Notes: generated by a model not told the origin, from the letters alone. 64,000 nt of DNA from Ferruginibacter sp050611725 (GCF_050611725.1 NZ_JBODJB010000001.1:682001-746000), one strand, 5' to 3'; positions 18,044 through 27,837 are shown, counted from the stretch's first letter. Made by a program: numbers and translations.

Positions 18044-19789
18044 TTACACCGGCACATGGATCGCTACTAAGGTTCCTTTAGCAGGGGTGCTGTCAAACTC
18101 AATGCTTCCTTTTAAATATTCAATTCTTGTCCGCATATTTTTAAGCCCCATTCCCTCTTCGTTCTCTTTAGACCTTACATCAAACCCTTTACCATTATCT
18201 TCAATAGTGATACTGATGCCATCCGCATCTTTGATCAAAGAAATGTCGAGATGATTGGCGCCACTATGCTTTATTACATTATTCACACACTCTTGCACTA
18301 CACGATACAACACTGTTTCTGTATTGGCGGCAACCCGTTCGTTCAACCCTTCGCTATACAATTCAACTTTTAAAACACGACTGTCGATCTTGTCAACAAA
18401 TTCCCTGATAGCATTTGCAAGTCCTTTTTTAAGCAATGCATTCGGCATCATTTGGTGACTAACGCTTCTTACTTCTTTACAGCTTTCATCTACAAGGCTT
18501 ACAATTTTTTCATACGCCAATTTTTGTTGCTCATTTTTTAATTGTATATCACTTTCAAAAGCCGATAAATTCATTTTTGCAGCACTCATCATTTGTCCAA
18601 CACCATCATGCAACTCCTGGGCTATTCGTTTTCTTTCATTTTCTTCTGCTTCTAATATTGCTTTGGTGGAAAGGTCTTGCTGACGGATAACAGCTTCCTG
18701 CAATTTTGTTTCCTGACGCAACTTGTATCTTCTGTAATTGGTATATCCGAGCAAACAGATCAACGATAATGCACCAATAGAACCAAAGAGCCAGTAATTC
18801 TTTTTTGTGAGTTGAAATTTTTGTTGCTGGATCAGTTTTTCTTTTTGTGCAGTTTGATACTTTGCTTCAGCGTCGGCCATCTGTTTGTTTCTTTCTATGT
18901 TGATCAAACTATCGCTGTAAGCGGAATATTTTTGTTGCCATTCATAGGCCTTTGCAAAATTATTCATACCTGCATATTCAACCGCCATATTATCTGCGGC
19001 AGCGACTAGAATATCCAAAGCACCAATAGACTCAGCAATGGCAATACCTTTGGTGTTATATTCAAGCCCTTCACTGTATTTATTCATCTTGTTAAGTACA
19101 CTGCTAATGTTCACATTGTTAGCTGCAATTACAAATTGATCATTTGATCTTTCGGCTATCACCAGTGCCTGTTTATAACAATCTATTGCTTCGGCATATT
19201 TGCCCATCTGCTTATACATTACTCCAAGATTATTCAACGCAATAGACACCCGTTGAGTATTGTTTATCTTTTTATAAATATCCAAAGCTGTTTTGTAATA
19301 TGCCGTTGCTGTATCAAAACGCTTTTCCATTTCATGCACAATTCCTTTATTATTGGCACAGTCTGCAATGGTCAATGAATCTTTAATAGCATAAGCGATC
19401 TCTTCTGCCTGTGCATGATAATTTAGTGCCTGCGAAAAATTTTTCTGCTCTCTGTACAATGCCCCGATATTGTTCAATGCTTTCGCTTTTGAAGATCGAT
19501 CGCCTATATCTTCCGCCAACTTTTCTGATTGCTGATAGTTCTGCAAAGACTCTAAAGGCTTTCCCAACTGTCCGTAAATTTTTCCGATGTTGAAGTAAAT
19601 ACGTACGGCTCTTTTTTTATCTCCACTTTCTAAAGACTGCCTTAAAGTTTTTTGAAAGATCGTAAGCGACTGTTCGTATTCGCCTGTATTGAAAAGTTCT
19701 GTTGCCTCTTTAAGCAACATTGTATCAACCTGCGATTGACCAATCAAATTGAGGGAGCAAAAAATTATGAAGAAAAGAAAATGTTTCAA
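18044..19789 (-). CDS. TPR-containing sensor histidine kinase (HisKA_3 / NarL-type)
   Basis: 581 aa. Signal peptide (1-18), a periplasmic array of about six tetratricopeptide repeats (about 24-295), a short coiled coil, a membrane helix (about 332-349), a HisKA_3 dimerisation domain with phospho-acceptor H394 in ERKRIAQELHDGVGQ, and a HATPase_c domain with N503/N504, DNGKGF (531-536) and GMGLKNM (546-552). It should autophosphorylate and pass phosphate to a LuxR-type response regulator. No regulator gene is adjacent, so it is an orphan kinase. The stop lies 6 nt from the end of the convergent gene at 17252-18037. Confidence 0.92.
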   Translation of the reverse strand: MKHFLFFIIFCSLNLIGQSQVDTMLLKEATELFNTGEYEQSLTIFQKTLRQSLESGDKKRAVRIYFNIGKIYGQLGKPLESLQNYQQSEKLAEDIGDRSSKAKALNNIGALYREQKNFSQALNYHAQAEEIAYAIKDSLTIADCANNKGIVHEMEKRFDTATAYYKTALDIYKKINNTQRVSIALNNLGVMYKQMGKYAEAIDCYKQALVIAERSNDQFVIAANNVNISSVLNKMNKYSEGLEYNTKGIAIAESIGALDILVAAADNMAVEYAGMNNFAKAYEWQQKYSAYSDSLINIERNKQMADAEAKYQTAQKEKLIQQQKFQLTKKNYWLFGSIGALSLICLLGYTNYRRYKLRQETKLQEAVIRQQDLSTKAILEAEENERKRIAQELHDGVGQMMSAAKMNLSAFESDIQLKNEQQKLAYEKIVSLVDESCKEVRSVSHQMMPNALLKKGLANAIREFVDKIDSRVLKVELYSEGLNERVAANTETVLYRVVQECVNNVIKHSGANHLDISLIKDADGISITIEDNGKGFDVRSKENEEGMGLKNMRTRIEYLKGSIEFDSTPAKGTLVAIHVPV

Positions 19790-19867
19790 TTTGGTTTCGG
19801 TTTAGATCTAAAAATACAGATTTTGATTTGAAGAAAACGATTTGTAGACCATTGTACATTTTCTCAT

Positions 19868-19903
19868 CTTCAAATTTTCAAATCATCAAATCTCCAAATT
19901 AGA
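19868..19903. repeat. TCTTCAAATTTTCAAATC tandem repeat
   Basis: Units of TTCAAATTTTCAAATCATCAAATCTCC just upstream of the gene at 19927. A similar array lies at 11506-11536 between actC and actB. A TATTTTTG box (19905-19912), a -7 match, abuts its right end. Confidence 0.5.
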
Positions 19904-19926
19904 GTATTTTTGGTGAAAATATTTTT

Positions 19927-20472
19927 ATGGATCAAACTACATTAGGCATTGGTACAAGGTTGCAACATACTCAACACGGCCCGGGGGTTATTATTGGAGT
20001 GAAATATGCTACCTATATTATTTCTTTTATTAACTATGGTATTAAAGAAATAGATAAAACAGATATACACCTTGAAGAGATCATTGCAGAAAATGCAACA
20101 CTTGAATTGGAAACCACCAGTGATGTAGAAAAGTCTCTGTTAAAGATATTGCGTTTGTGGAACGGGGTGAGTGAAGTAGTGCCGTTAGGAGAAAAATGGG
20201 CAGGAGGCACCATGTTGTTGCAACCTGCCGATAAAACCTTAAAACCCAAAGAAATTCCGGTGGAAGATTTTTTTCACAAAATTGTTATGCTGAGAGATAG
20301 ATTGAGAGTTTTAGAGCAAAATATCAACAGTAACAAAAAACTCAACGATGAAGAAAAAGTGAACATACAGCAATATATTACCCGTTGCTATGGGTCATTA
20401 ACTACATTTAATGTATTGTTCAAAGATAAAGAGCATTGGTTTGTGGGAGAGAAAAGCGGCAAAGACGATTAA
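19927..20472 (+). CDS. Conserved hypothetical protein, KOW/SH3-like N-terminus
   Basis: 181 aa soluble protein. The first 45 residues, with GTRLQHTQHGPGVIIGVKYATYIISF, look like a small beta-barrel of the SH3/Tudor kind seen in CarD-like and UvrD C-terminal domains. The rest is mostly helical with a charged segment and no motif I know. A -7-like TATTTTTG box lies 15 nt before the ATG. Function not recognised; a nucleic-acid-binding role is only a guess from the N-terminus. Confidence 0.7.
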   Translation: MDQTTLGIGTRLQHTQHGPGVIIGVKYATYIISFINYGIKEIDKTDIHLEEIIAENATLELETTSDVEKSLLKILRLWNGVSEVVPLGEKWAGGTMLLQPADKTLKPKEIPVEDFFHKIVMLRDRLRVLEQNINSNKKLNDEEKVNIQQYITRCYGSLTTFNVLFKDKEHWFVGEKSGKDD

Positions 20473-20603
20473 CTCTTAATATTCTACATGCAATACCCGT
20501 CAATTCCGGAAGTGTATTTTTATTTATTATTTCATTCAATAATATACACTAAGCCCTTCTGTTTTGTACAGATATATTTACATTCGTTATTCAATTCAGC
20601 CAA

Positions 20604-22580
20604 ATGAAAAAAATAACATTGATAGCAACACTACTTGTCGGCTTTCTTTTCAGCAATGCTCAAATGAAAAAAGAAATATATCCAACATATAAGGGTAAAG
20701 ATCTTGGGTTAATTTACTCACCCCAACAATCTAAATTTAAAATTTGGGCACCTACTGCTACAAAAGCAGTTTTAAAATTATACCAACAACCACTTGATGG
20801 TGTTGCAACAAAAACTATTGAGTTAAAAAAATCAACCAACGGAACATGGGTAACATCCCTTAGCGGTAATCATCTTGGCGAATACTATACTTTTTGTGTT
20901 GAACATAACGGTAAGTGGTTAGACGAAGTTCCCGACCCTTACGCAAAAGCCGTTGGCACCAATGGTAAACGTGCCATGATTGTTGATCTTAAAAAAACAA
21001 ACCCGACCGGTTGGGCAACGGACAGATCTCCTGTTTTAAAAAACCCGGTTGATGCTGTTATTTATGAATTACATGTTCGTGATGCAAGTATTGCTGCCAA
21101 CTCGGGCATACAGCTTAAGGGCCGTTTTTTAGGGCTTACCGAAACCGGTACAAAAAACGCAAACGGACTTTCAACCGGGCTGGACCATATGGTTGAGTTA
21201 GGCGTAACACATATTCACTTATTACCGTCATTTGATTTTTATTCCAAAGAAGATGTTGCCGTAGATAAACAGGATTATAACTGGGGGTACAATCCGCAAA
21301 ACTATAATGTGCCCGAAGGTATGTATGCCACCAATGCTGCAGATGGGAATGTACGCATCAAAGAGTTCAAGCAATTGGTTCAGGCATTTCACAAAAAAGG
21401 ATTGAGTGTAGTAATGGATGTCGTGTATAATCATACCGGAGCAACCGAGACTTCAAACTTCAATCAACTGGTACCCGATTATTACTACCGTCATAACACC
21501 AATGGAAAATTCAGCGATGCAACAGGATGTGGCAATGAAATGGCCAGCGAAGCGCCTATGATGAGAAAGTTTATGATTGAGTCATTGGAATACTGGACAA
21601 AAGAATATCATATAGATGGGTTTCGTTTTGACCTGATGGGAGTACATGATATTGAAACTATGAATCAGATATCTGCTGCACTGCATAAGATCAATCCCGG
21701 TATATTATTATATGGCGAAGGTTGGACCGCAGGTGCATCTCCATTACCCGATAGCATACGTGCAATCAAAAAAAATGTTTCCTTACTTAATAAGATCGCT
21801 GTATTCAGCGACGATATTCGTGATGGCATTAAAGGCAGCTGGTACGATCATAAAGAAAAAGGATTTGTAAGCAACAATACAAAGAAAGAAGAAGATGTGA
21901 GGTTTGGCGTAGCAGCAAGCTGTGCACACCCCGGCATCAACTACAACAAAGTAAATTATATAAAAGCTCCGTATGCAAAATCGCCTGCTAGTACTATCAG
22001 TTATGCAGAATGTCATGATAATCATGCCCTGTGGGACAAGCTTGCCATTACATCTCCCGATGCAACGGAAGCAGAACGAAAAGAAATGCACAAACTGGCT
22101 TTATCCATTGTACTAACGTCTCAGGGTATATCTTTTTTACATGCAGGTACAGAGTTTTTGCGTAGCAAGAAAGGTGTAGAAAATTCTTATAATTCACCGG
22201 ACAGCATTAATGAAATTGACTGGAGTTTAAAAACGAAAAACAAAGATGTGTTTGATTATGTACAACAGCTGATCAAAATGCGTAAAGCACATCCGGCATT
22301 TAGAATGCAGACAACAAAACAATTGAAAGAAAATCTATCTTTCCTATCTTCAAATGCAACAGGTGTTATTGGCTTTCAATTAAACGGCAGCAAAGTGGGA
22401 GATAAATGGAAACAAATACAGGTTTGGTACAATGGTACAAATACAGAGCAAGTTATTCGTATTTCAAAAGATATGAGCTGGAGAACGGCCATTATCAATA
22501 ACCTCTTTGTAACGGAAAGTCCTGTTGCTACACTTACAGTAAAGCCGTATAGTTGCTCTGTTGTTTACAGTAACGACTAA
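20604..22580 (+). CDS. pulA: Type I pullulanase (GH13)
   Basis: 658 aa. Signal peptide (1-19), a CBM48-type N-terminal domain (about 32-125), the GH13 barrel and a C-terminal beta domain. The type I pullulanase signature YNWGYNP is at 225-231. Catalytic residues are nucleophile D343 (GFRFDL), acid E372 (YGEGW) and D472 (ECHDN). It hydrolyses alpha-1,6 links of pullulan, glycogen or limit dextrins, probably in the periplasm. No SusC/D or other starch gene is adjacent, so it is a stand-alone gene. Confidence 0.93.
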   Translation: MKKITLIATLLVGFLFSNAQMKKEIYPTYKGKDLGLIYSPQQSKFKIWAPTATKAVLKLYQQPLDGVATKTIELKKSTNGTWVTSLSGNHLGEYYTFCVEHNGKWLDEVPDPYAKAVGTNGKRAMIVDLKKTNPTGWATDRSPVLKNPVDAVIYELHVRDASIAANSGIQLKGRFLGLTETGTKNANGLSTGLDHMVELGVTHIHLLPSFDFYSKEDVAVDKQDYNWGYNPQNYNVPEGMYATNAADGNVRIKEFKQLVQAFHKKGLSVVMDVVYNHTGATETSNFNQLVPDYYYRHNTNGKFSDATGCGNEMASEAPMMRKFMIESLEYWTKEYHIDGFRFDLMGVHDIETMNQISAALHKINPGILLYGEGWTAGASPLPDSIRAIKKNVSLLNKIAVFSDDIRDGIKGSWYDHKEKGFVSNNTKKEEDVRFGVAASCAHPGINYNKVNYIKAPYAKSPASTISYAECHDNHALWDKLAITSPDATEAERKEMHKLALSIVLTSQGISFLHAGTEFLRSKKGVENSYNSPDSINEIDWSLKTKNKDVFDYVQQLIKMRKAHPAFRMQTTKQLKENLSFLSSNATGVIGFQLNGSKVGDKWKQIQVWYNGTNTEQVIRISKDMSWRTAIINNLFVTESPVATLTVKPYSCSVVYSND

Positions 22581-22646
22581 ACACAAATACCCACAAAATG
22601 GTATTGTTTAGAAATCAACTATTTTTTACTTTTACGAAAACCTTAT

Positions 22647-23288
22647 ATGAAAAAGATCTTACTGGCAACAATATTTTTTATTGGCTCTACCGCAGGATAT
22701 GCTCAAGACGGCTTATTTTTCGTTGATATATTTTCCGGTGCCAGTCTGCCAAAATATACATTTAGCGTTGGTGGTGTTGATAGTGAAAGGGATATCTACC
22801 CGGGAGGTATTGTTGGGTCGGCATTATCTTTTTATCCTGAAAGATCTAAAATTGCTTTTCATTTTTCAACCTGCATTATTGGTAAAGGAGCCATCAACAA
22901 TGCACCGGCAGGCTATTCAAAAGCAAAAAACAGGATCACATATTTACAAGCCGAATCATCACTAGGTTTATGTCTCGGAAAAAAAGAGCGTAAAAAATCT
23001 GCACCTACAGAAGTGCTTATTGGGTTATACTATGGTTTTGGGTTATCTGCCAAACAACAACTATACGCCACCGATGGCACCAGATATAAAAATAATCTGA
23101 GTTTTACATACGATTATAAAAAAACTGATTTTGGTTTTAAAACCGGACTATCCATTCCTTTAGGAAGCGTATTGTATATCACTGCTGCATACGAACATGG
23201 CCTTAGCAATATTGCACAACAAAGCAATACCACAATAAAGAATCGTTGTATATCGCTTACTGCCGGACTTCATCTGGGAGGAGATTAA
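22647..23288 (+). CDS. Secreted protein, probable small outer-membrane beta-barrel
   Basis: 213 aa with a clear signal peptide (cleavage near YAQ19). The mature part alternates polar and aromatic residues, has repeated short strands (for example FGFKTGLSIPLGSVLYITAAYEHGL near 172-196) and ends in LTAGLHLGG, as expected of an eight-strand porin-like barrel. No family assigned. It lies 66 nt after pulA on the same strand. Confidence 0.65.
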   Translation: MKKILLATIFFIGSTAGYAQDGLFFVDIFSGASLPKYTFSVGGVDSERDIYPGGIVGSALSFYPERSKIAFHFSTCIIGKGAINNAPAGYSKAKNRITYLQAESSLGLCLGKKERKKSAPTEVLIGLYYGFGLSAKQQLYATDGTRYKNNLSFTYDYKKTDFGFKTGLSIPLGSVLYITAAYEHGLSNIAQQSNTTIKNRCISLTAGLHLGGD

Positions 23289-23341
23289 AGTATTATATAT
23301 TAGTCGGGTTATAGCCTTAGAAAAATCGTATAGGTTTCTCT

Positions 23342-23692
23342 CTACTCCCTCAATATCTTCTCCATCTTTTTACCCTTTGCCAATTCATCAATTAGCTTAT
23401 CGAGATATCGCATCTTTTGAATGATCTCATCTTCAATATCTTCTACACGATACCCACATATTACACCGGTAATTTTTGAAGCATTCGGGTTGAATTTTGG
23501 AGCCTGCTCAAAAAAAGTTTTAAAACCATTCTTCTTTTCTATCTGTTGCTGCAGTGTTTTTTTATTGTAACCGGTGAGCCAAAAAATAATGGTATCTACT
23601 TCTTCTTTTGTTCGTCCTTTCCTTTCTGCTTTTTGAATATATAAAGGATATACGCTGGAGAATAAAAGTTTATATACCCTTTCTTTGTCCAT
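23342..23692 (-). CDS. DUF2200 family protein
   Basis: 116 aa soluble, basic protein. The pattern RVYKLLFSSVYPLYIQKAERKGRTKEEVD at the N-terminus, IIFWLTGY near 45, and FFEQAPKFNPNASKITGVICGYRVEDIED is that of DUF2200, a short widespread family without known function. Length is normal for the family. Convergent with the gene at 22647-23288, 53 nt apart. Confidence 0.85.
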   Translation of the reverse strand: MDKERVYKLLFSSVYPLYIQKAERKGRTKEEVDTIIFWLTGYNKKTLQQQIEKKNGFKTFFEQAPKFNPNASKITGVICGYRVEDIEDEIIQKMRYLDKLIDELAKGKKMEKILRE

Positions 23693-23744
23693 TTTTATTG
23701 GTATTAGTTTAAACGAATTTATAAAAATTTATTTTTTTGTTGAT

Positions 23745-23917
23745 GCTTTTAATGACGAACCATTTGCCTCCACTCCCGGCAGGGATTCGTAACTGCAGCG
23801 ACATTGATTTTGCTTCTTTCAAAAAATATGCTTCGCATTTTTTGAATTTTGACTTTGTCGGGGCCAAACCAAAATAGACGACTAATGAATTAACTGGTGA
23901 AGATTTGAAGAAAAGAA
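23745..23917. repeat. Dispersed ~175-nt repeat, copy A
   Basis: Collinear with 34871-35047 in the same orientation: CTTTTAATGAC, GCCTCCAC, AACTGCA, the hairpin ATGCTTCGCATTTTTTGAA, CAAAATAG, CTAATG and TTGAAGAAAAGA occur in the same order and spacing. The central hairpin (23821-23842) has a T run and could terminate transcription from the minus-strand gene at 23958-24359. The open frame across it (23709-23924) is judged an artefact of the repeat. Confidence 0.75.
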
Positions 23918-23957
23918 AGCGCAACTTTTTAAGTCCCCTACGACCTAAAAAAACACA

Positions 23958-24359
23958 TTATTTAGCTCTTACAAGTGTTGTCACTTTTTTACGCTTCTTT
24001 GTTGAACTAACTTCTAATGTATTCTTATCGATAAATTTTATATATCTATCTAACCCGGATATTTTCACATTCCGGTCATTATACTCTTGCAAATGCCATA
24101 AAGTAATATTGTGAGATGTATCCAAAGAATAATTAAATACCATCCCCTGCGGAAATTTCCACGAAAAATTTTTTCTCGGTATTGTTGAGGAATAATAATA
24201 TTTATAATGAGAACTATCTATAAAAGTATATCGGCAGCTATCTGTTGAAGGTAAGTTATTAGGTATCCATGTAGTTCCAATCAAATCTTCATATGTTACT
24301 TTCTGAGAAAACGATTTTATGGAGACGGACAAGCCAAAAAATAATAGCAATATTTTCAT
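23958..24359 (-). CDS. Small secreted hypothetical protein (lipocalin-like)
   Basis: 133 aa with a signal peptide cleaved near SFSQ18. The mature protein opens with DLIGTTWIPNN and is rich in beta strands, a pattern seen in short lipocalin-like proteins of Bacteroidota that begin with a 'GxW' strand. I do not recognise a specific family. It stands alone between repeat A and the divergent alanine dehydrogenase gene. Confidence 0.6.
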   Translation of the reverse strand: MKILLLFFGLSVSIKSFSQKVTYEDLIGTTWIPNNLPSTDSCRYTFIDSSHYKYYYSSTIPRKNFSWKFPQGMVFNYSLDTSHNITLWHLQEYNDRNVKISGLDRYIKFIDKNTLEVSSTKKRKKVTTLVRAK

Positions 24360-24440
24360 TAAAGCAAGATAATAAAAATGGGTAGGAAGAAAGCTAATTT
24401 ATCAACCAAAAAAGTACTACCTTTTATGTATAATAAGTAA

Positions 24441-25562
24441 ATGATTATGCAAATAGGCGTTCCAAAAGAAATAAAAAATAACGAAGATCGTATTGCTATG
24501 ACCCCATCAGGCGTTGTTCACCTTGTACGTTCGGGTCACGAAGTGTTTATACAAAAAGATGCAGGCATGGGATCGGGTTTTACAGATGAAGAATATATAG
24601 CAGCCGGTGCAAGTATTGTGAATACTGCAGCAGAGGCCTGGTCGAAAGAAATGGTCATGAAAGTAAAAGAACCCATCGCATCTGAGTATAGCTATTTCCG
24701 CAAGGGATTGATATTATTTACTTACCTACACTTAGCACCCGAGCCGGAACTAACGCAGGAGCTTATACGTAATGAAGTTGTGAGCATTGCTTATGAAACT
24801 GTACAATTAAAAAATGGTTCTCTTCCATTACTAACTCCCATGAGTGAAGTGGCTGGAAGAATGGCTACACAGATAGGCGCCCAGTTCTTAGAAAAACCGC
24901 ATGGTGGTAAAGGAATCATATTAGGCGGAACCCCGGGTGTTAAAAGAGGCAAGGTAACTATCATCGGTGGTGGAGTGGCTGGTGTAAATGCGGCTAAAAT
25001 TGCAACCGGCATTGGTGCAGAAGTAACCATTTTAGACCTCAGCCACCAAAGGCTTGGACAATTAGATGATATTTTCGGCAGTATGATCACCACTTTAATG
25101 TCTAACCCTCACAATATTGCCCGGTGCGTAAAAGAATCTGATCTGGTGATCGGCGCCGTATTGATACCCGGTGCCAAAGCTCCCAAATTAATTACTGAAG
25201 AAATGATCAAATCAATGGAGCCCGGATCTGTTGTTGTAGACATAGCTATAGACCAGGGTGGAATTATTGAAACCACTGATCGTATCACCACACATGATAA
25301 CCCGGTTTATGTAAAGCATGGCGTATTGCATTATGCTGTGGCGAATATGCCGGGTGCTGTTCCTCGTACTTCTACATTGGCATTGACGAATGTAACGGTG
25401 CCGTATGCAGTAGAAATTGCTAATAAGGGTTATAAAAATGCTTGTCTGGAAAACGAGGCTTTATTGAAAGGTATCAATACATTGAATGGCTATGTTACAT
25501 ATAAGGCTGTTGCCGATGCACAGGGGCTTGAATATAGAGATGCGCTTTCATTATTAAAATAG
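24441..25562 (+). CDS. ald: Alanine dehydrogenase
   Basis: 373 aa, normal length. It catalyses reversible NAD-dependent deamination of L-alanine to pyruvate and ammonia. The N-terminal IGVPKEIKNNEDRIAMTP signature with its substrate-binding Arg/Lys, the NAD-binding GGGVAGVNAAKIATGIGA near 173-190, and the C-terminal YAVANMPGAVPRTST segment are all present. Two in-frame ATGs (24441 and 24447) are possible; the second gives the more usual N-terminus. Single gene, divergent from the one at 23958-24359. Confidence 0.95.
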   Translation: MIMQIGVPKEIKNNEDRIAMTPSGVVHLVRSGHEVFIQKDAGMGSGFTDEEYIAAGASIVNTAAEAWSKEMVMKVKEPIASEYSYFRKGLILFTYLHLAPEPELTQELIRNEVVSIAYETVQLKNGSLPLLTPMSEVAGRMATQIGAQFLEKPHGGKGIILGGTPGVKRGKVTIIGGGVAGVNAAKIATGIGAEVTILDLSHQRLGQLDDIFGSMITTLMSNPHNIARCVKESDLVIGAVLIPGAKAPKLITEEMIKSMEPGSVVVDIAIDQGGIIETTDRITTHDNPVYVKHGVLHYAVANMPGAVPRTSTLALTNVTVPYAVEIANKGYKNACLENEALLKGINTLNGYVTYKAVADAQGLEYRDALSLLK

Positions 25563-25712
25563 TTAGTTATTTTTAGTGACATACTATTCAATTGCACCCT
25601 GAACGCATTCGGGATGTAACCATGCATGGTACAGGTTTCGATCCCTTCAAAAAAAATTTAACCTGAGTTATTTTCATTAAAAAAGTATTTTATTATTTTT
25701 ATAAAAAACTAT

Positions 25713-26840
25713 ATGAGAAATTTACTTTTACTTGTATTCCTTTTTTTATCCGGTAAAATAGTATCACAAAATGTAGGCATTGGCATTACAAATCCTACCG
25801 AAGCAAAACTAGTGATCAATCATAACGCTCCTAACCTGTTGGCCATTCGAAATACCACAGCAGGTGCAGCCGGCAACATGACCGAATTCTTATTTCAAAG
25901 CGGCACACAATATACCGGTGCCATTAAAAGCATCAATACACAAAGCAATTATGCTCGACTGGGGTTTTTTACTTACGCTACCGGCAATAGTACAAACCTA
26001 AAAGAACGTTTATCCATAACCGATAGTGGCTTTGTCGGCATCAACCAAACAGACCCACAAACATTGCTTGTGATCAAGGGCAATTCAGATTACACTGTAG
26101 ATAAAAGAAGAGTATTAATAGAAAATGCCAAGCTACAAATAAGTGCGCCGCTCAATGAAAATGCACTGGAGGTTGTTGGTGATGCCGTGTTCGATCAAAG
26201 TTATATTCAGCTTAATAGCTCCAGGTTAGGTATTGGAATAAGCCCGAGTTATGATCTTGATATAGCCAATTCATCTATCCGAATTGCTGATGGCAATCAA
26301 GGTACGGGAAAAGTATTAACAAGTAACAACTTAGGAGTTGCTACCTGGCAAGATCCTGCTAATGCAAAATCGCTTACAGCAACATTCACTGCAGATCAGG
26401 TAATTCCACCCAATACCGCTACAGCCATAAAGTTTCTTACAAATGTAGGAGATGGATTCAGCGACTTTGGAATCACCAACTTTAACAACAGCACCAATAC
26501 TTTTACAGCTCCTGCAGATGGTAACTATCTTGTAGAGGCGCAGGTAAGATTTAGTGTTGCAGGTGGTAGTTTATCTCCAAATTATTATCAGTTCAGATTA
26601 GAGATTGTAAGGTCTTCTCCCAGCTTTGCAAGATTAGCCAGTTCATATAATAGCAAAACCACACCAAGCAGTGCCAGCTATTTACTCGACCCCTTTATCA
26701 CAATTAGTAAAGTGGTTAAACTAACTGCAGGCGACGTTATTAAAATAAATGCCGAACATGATATACCGATAGGCACTTTTACTGTAAGTGTGATTAATCC
26801 ATTAGGATATTATTCGTATTTGAATATTGTAAAATTGTAG
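25713..26840 (+). CDS. Secreted tail-fibre-like protein with C1q/TNF-like C-terminal domain
   Basis: 375 aa. Signal peptide (about 1-18), then fibre-like stretches with repeated 'VGIGITNPT', 'GFVGINQTDPQ' and 'RLGIGISPSYDLDI' units (near 21, 107 and 171), the pattern of trimeric phage tail-fibre or surface fibre proteins. The last 150 residues (from about 222) are a jelly-roll-like domain resembling C1q/TNF (FTAPADGNYLVEAQVRFSV). Such proteins are common in Bacteroidota and usually of unknown function; surface or extracellular binding is an inference. No phage genes are nearby. Confidence 0.7.
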   Translation: MRNLLLLVFLFLSGKIVSQNVGIGITNPTEAKLVINHNAPNLLAIRNTTAGAAGNMTEFLFQSGTQYTGAIKSINTQSNYARLGFFTYATGNSTNLKERLSITDSGFVGINQTDPQTLLVIKGNSDYTVDKRRVLIENAKLQISAPLNENALEVVGDAVFDQSYIQLNSSRLGIGISPSYDLDIANSSIRIADGNQGTGKVLTSNNLGVATWQDPANAKSLTATFTADQVIPPNTATAIKFLTNVGDGFSDFGITNFNNSTNTFTAPADGNYLVEAQVRFSVAGGSLSPNYYQFRLEIVRSSPSFARLASSYNSKTTPSSASYLLDPFITISKVVKLTAGDVIKINAEHDIPIGTFTVSVINPLGYYSYLNIVKL

Positions 26841-26886
26841 TTGAGGTATTGCTCTTAAGAACTTAACTGTACCCACTTGGTGAGCT

Positions 26887-27465
26887 TTATAAAATATGAT
26901 GCAGCTTTATATACTGTAGCAGTATTATTGTCTTTGCATCTTTTATTGCTCCGTTGTCGATCATCGTCATTGCTTGTTCAATGGGCATTTCCAATACTTC
27001 AATTTCTTCCTGTTCATGGGCAACTCCGCCACCATCATGTACTTTCATCGACCGATGATATTCCGCTACAAAAAAATGTAAAATTTCTGTGACCGATCCC
27101 GGAGACATATAGGCTTCAAATATTTTACGAACATCCGTAATTCTGTAACCGGTTTCTTCTTCTGTTTCTCTTCGGATGCAATCTTCCGGATTGTCTTTAT
27201 CGAGTAGGCCGGCGCAGGCTTCTATGAGCATGCCGCTTTCGTTACCATTAATAAAAGTGGGTAATCGAAATTGTCGGGTAAGGATCACCGTATGTTGCTC
27301 TTTGTTATAGAGTAGTATCGCTGCCCCATTACCTCTATCATAGGCTTCCCTGTTTTGTGTTTCTATTCTGCCGTTCTTTTTGGCATATTCAAAAGTTATT
27401 TTTCTTAAGGTGTACCAGTTATCAGATAATATTTCTGTTTGCAGGATCTTTACTTGTGGCGTCAT
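26887..27465 (-). CDS. nudK: NUDIX hydrolase, GDP-mannose pyrophosphatase-like
   Basis: 192 aa. The N-terminal half resembles NudK/YffH (LSDNWYTLRKITFEY, then NGAAILLYN and RQFRLPTFING), followed by the Nudix box with RRETEEETGY near 108-117 coordinating Mg2+. The C-terminus continues with the dimer segment typical of ADP-sugar and GDP-mannose hydrolases. It would hydrolyse GDP-mannose or a related NDP-sugar. Assignment to NudK rather than a generic ADP-sugar pyrophosphatase is moderately supported. Confidence 0.8.
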   Translation of the reverse strand: MTPQVKILQTEILSDNWYTLRKITFEYAKKNGRIETQNREAYDRGNGAAILLYNKEQHTVILTRQFRLPTFINGNESGMLIEACAGLLDKDNPEDCIRRETEEETGYRITDVRKIFEAYMSPGSVTEILHFFVAEYHRSMKVHDGGGVAHEQEEIEVLEMPIEQAMTMIDNGAIKDAKTIILLQYIKLHHIL

Positions 27466-27503
27466 TTGAAAATTTTATTTGTACCAACAAAGTAAAGGAA
27501 ATT

Positions 27504-27538
27504 AGTTAGTGTTTTAAATTCGGGTACAAGCAGATGCT
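27504..27538. repeat. Direct repeat copy 1 flanking the XRE gene; contents of 27466-27837
   Basis: AGTTAGTG-TTTAAATTCGGG-TACAAGCAGATGCT recurs with few changes at 28421-28454. The rest of this 372-nt gap has no convincing gene. It holds a GTCAGTCTG...GTCGAAG...GGACTGAT imperfect hairpin (27569-27616) and a block (27640-27735) of GAAACAAAAAAAGACCCCGACAAACGAG type ending in CCCGTTTGTCGG, which pairs with CCGACAAACG. These look like interspersed non-coding repeats. Confidence 0.6.
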
Positions 27539-27837
27539 CGGGAAAATACTTATCTGCAATTATAAATGTTGTCAGTCTGTACTGAGTTTATCGAAGTGTT
27601 GTCGAAGGTGGACTGATTTGTTATTTTTCTTTTTTGCCCCGAAATAATCGGGATTTACAACTTGTCTAAAAAAGAAACAAAAAAAGACCCCGACAAACGA
27701 GATTACGGCCCGTTTGTCGGTTGGTTCTTTGATTTGGCTTTTGTACTACTGTGACTTCAACATTGGTAATTCTACTCTTAGGATTGTTACAGTTTACTTT
27801 TTCAGGTTGAATTATTAAGGATTGGAAAGTGCTTTAG

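Noticed and set aside
23709..23924. 71-aa open frame on the minus strand with an LRIPAGSGG segment
   Set aside because: It lies wholly over the dispersed repeat copy A and the collinear copy B does not keep the frame.
25590..25655. A tRNA-like fragment: GGTTTCGATCCC, similar to a T-arm, after the ald gene
   Set aside because: No acceptor stem, anticodon arm or CCA-adjacent pairing can be built around it; the nearby ACCATGCATGGT palindrome breaks the cloverleaf.
27640..27735. Possible CRISPR-like repeat or attachment site near GACAAACGAG
   Set aside because: Only one inverted pair, no regular spacing, and no integrase or cas gene.
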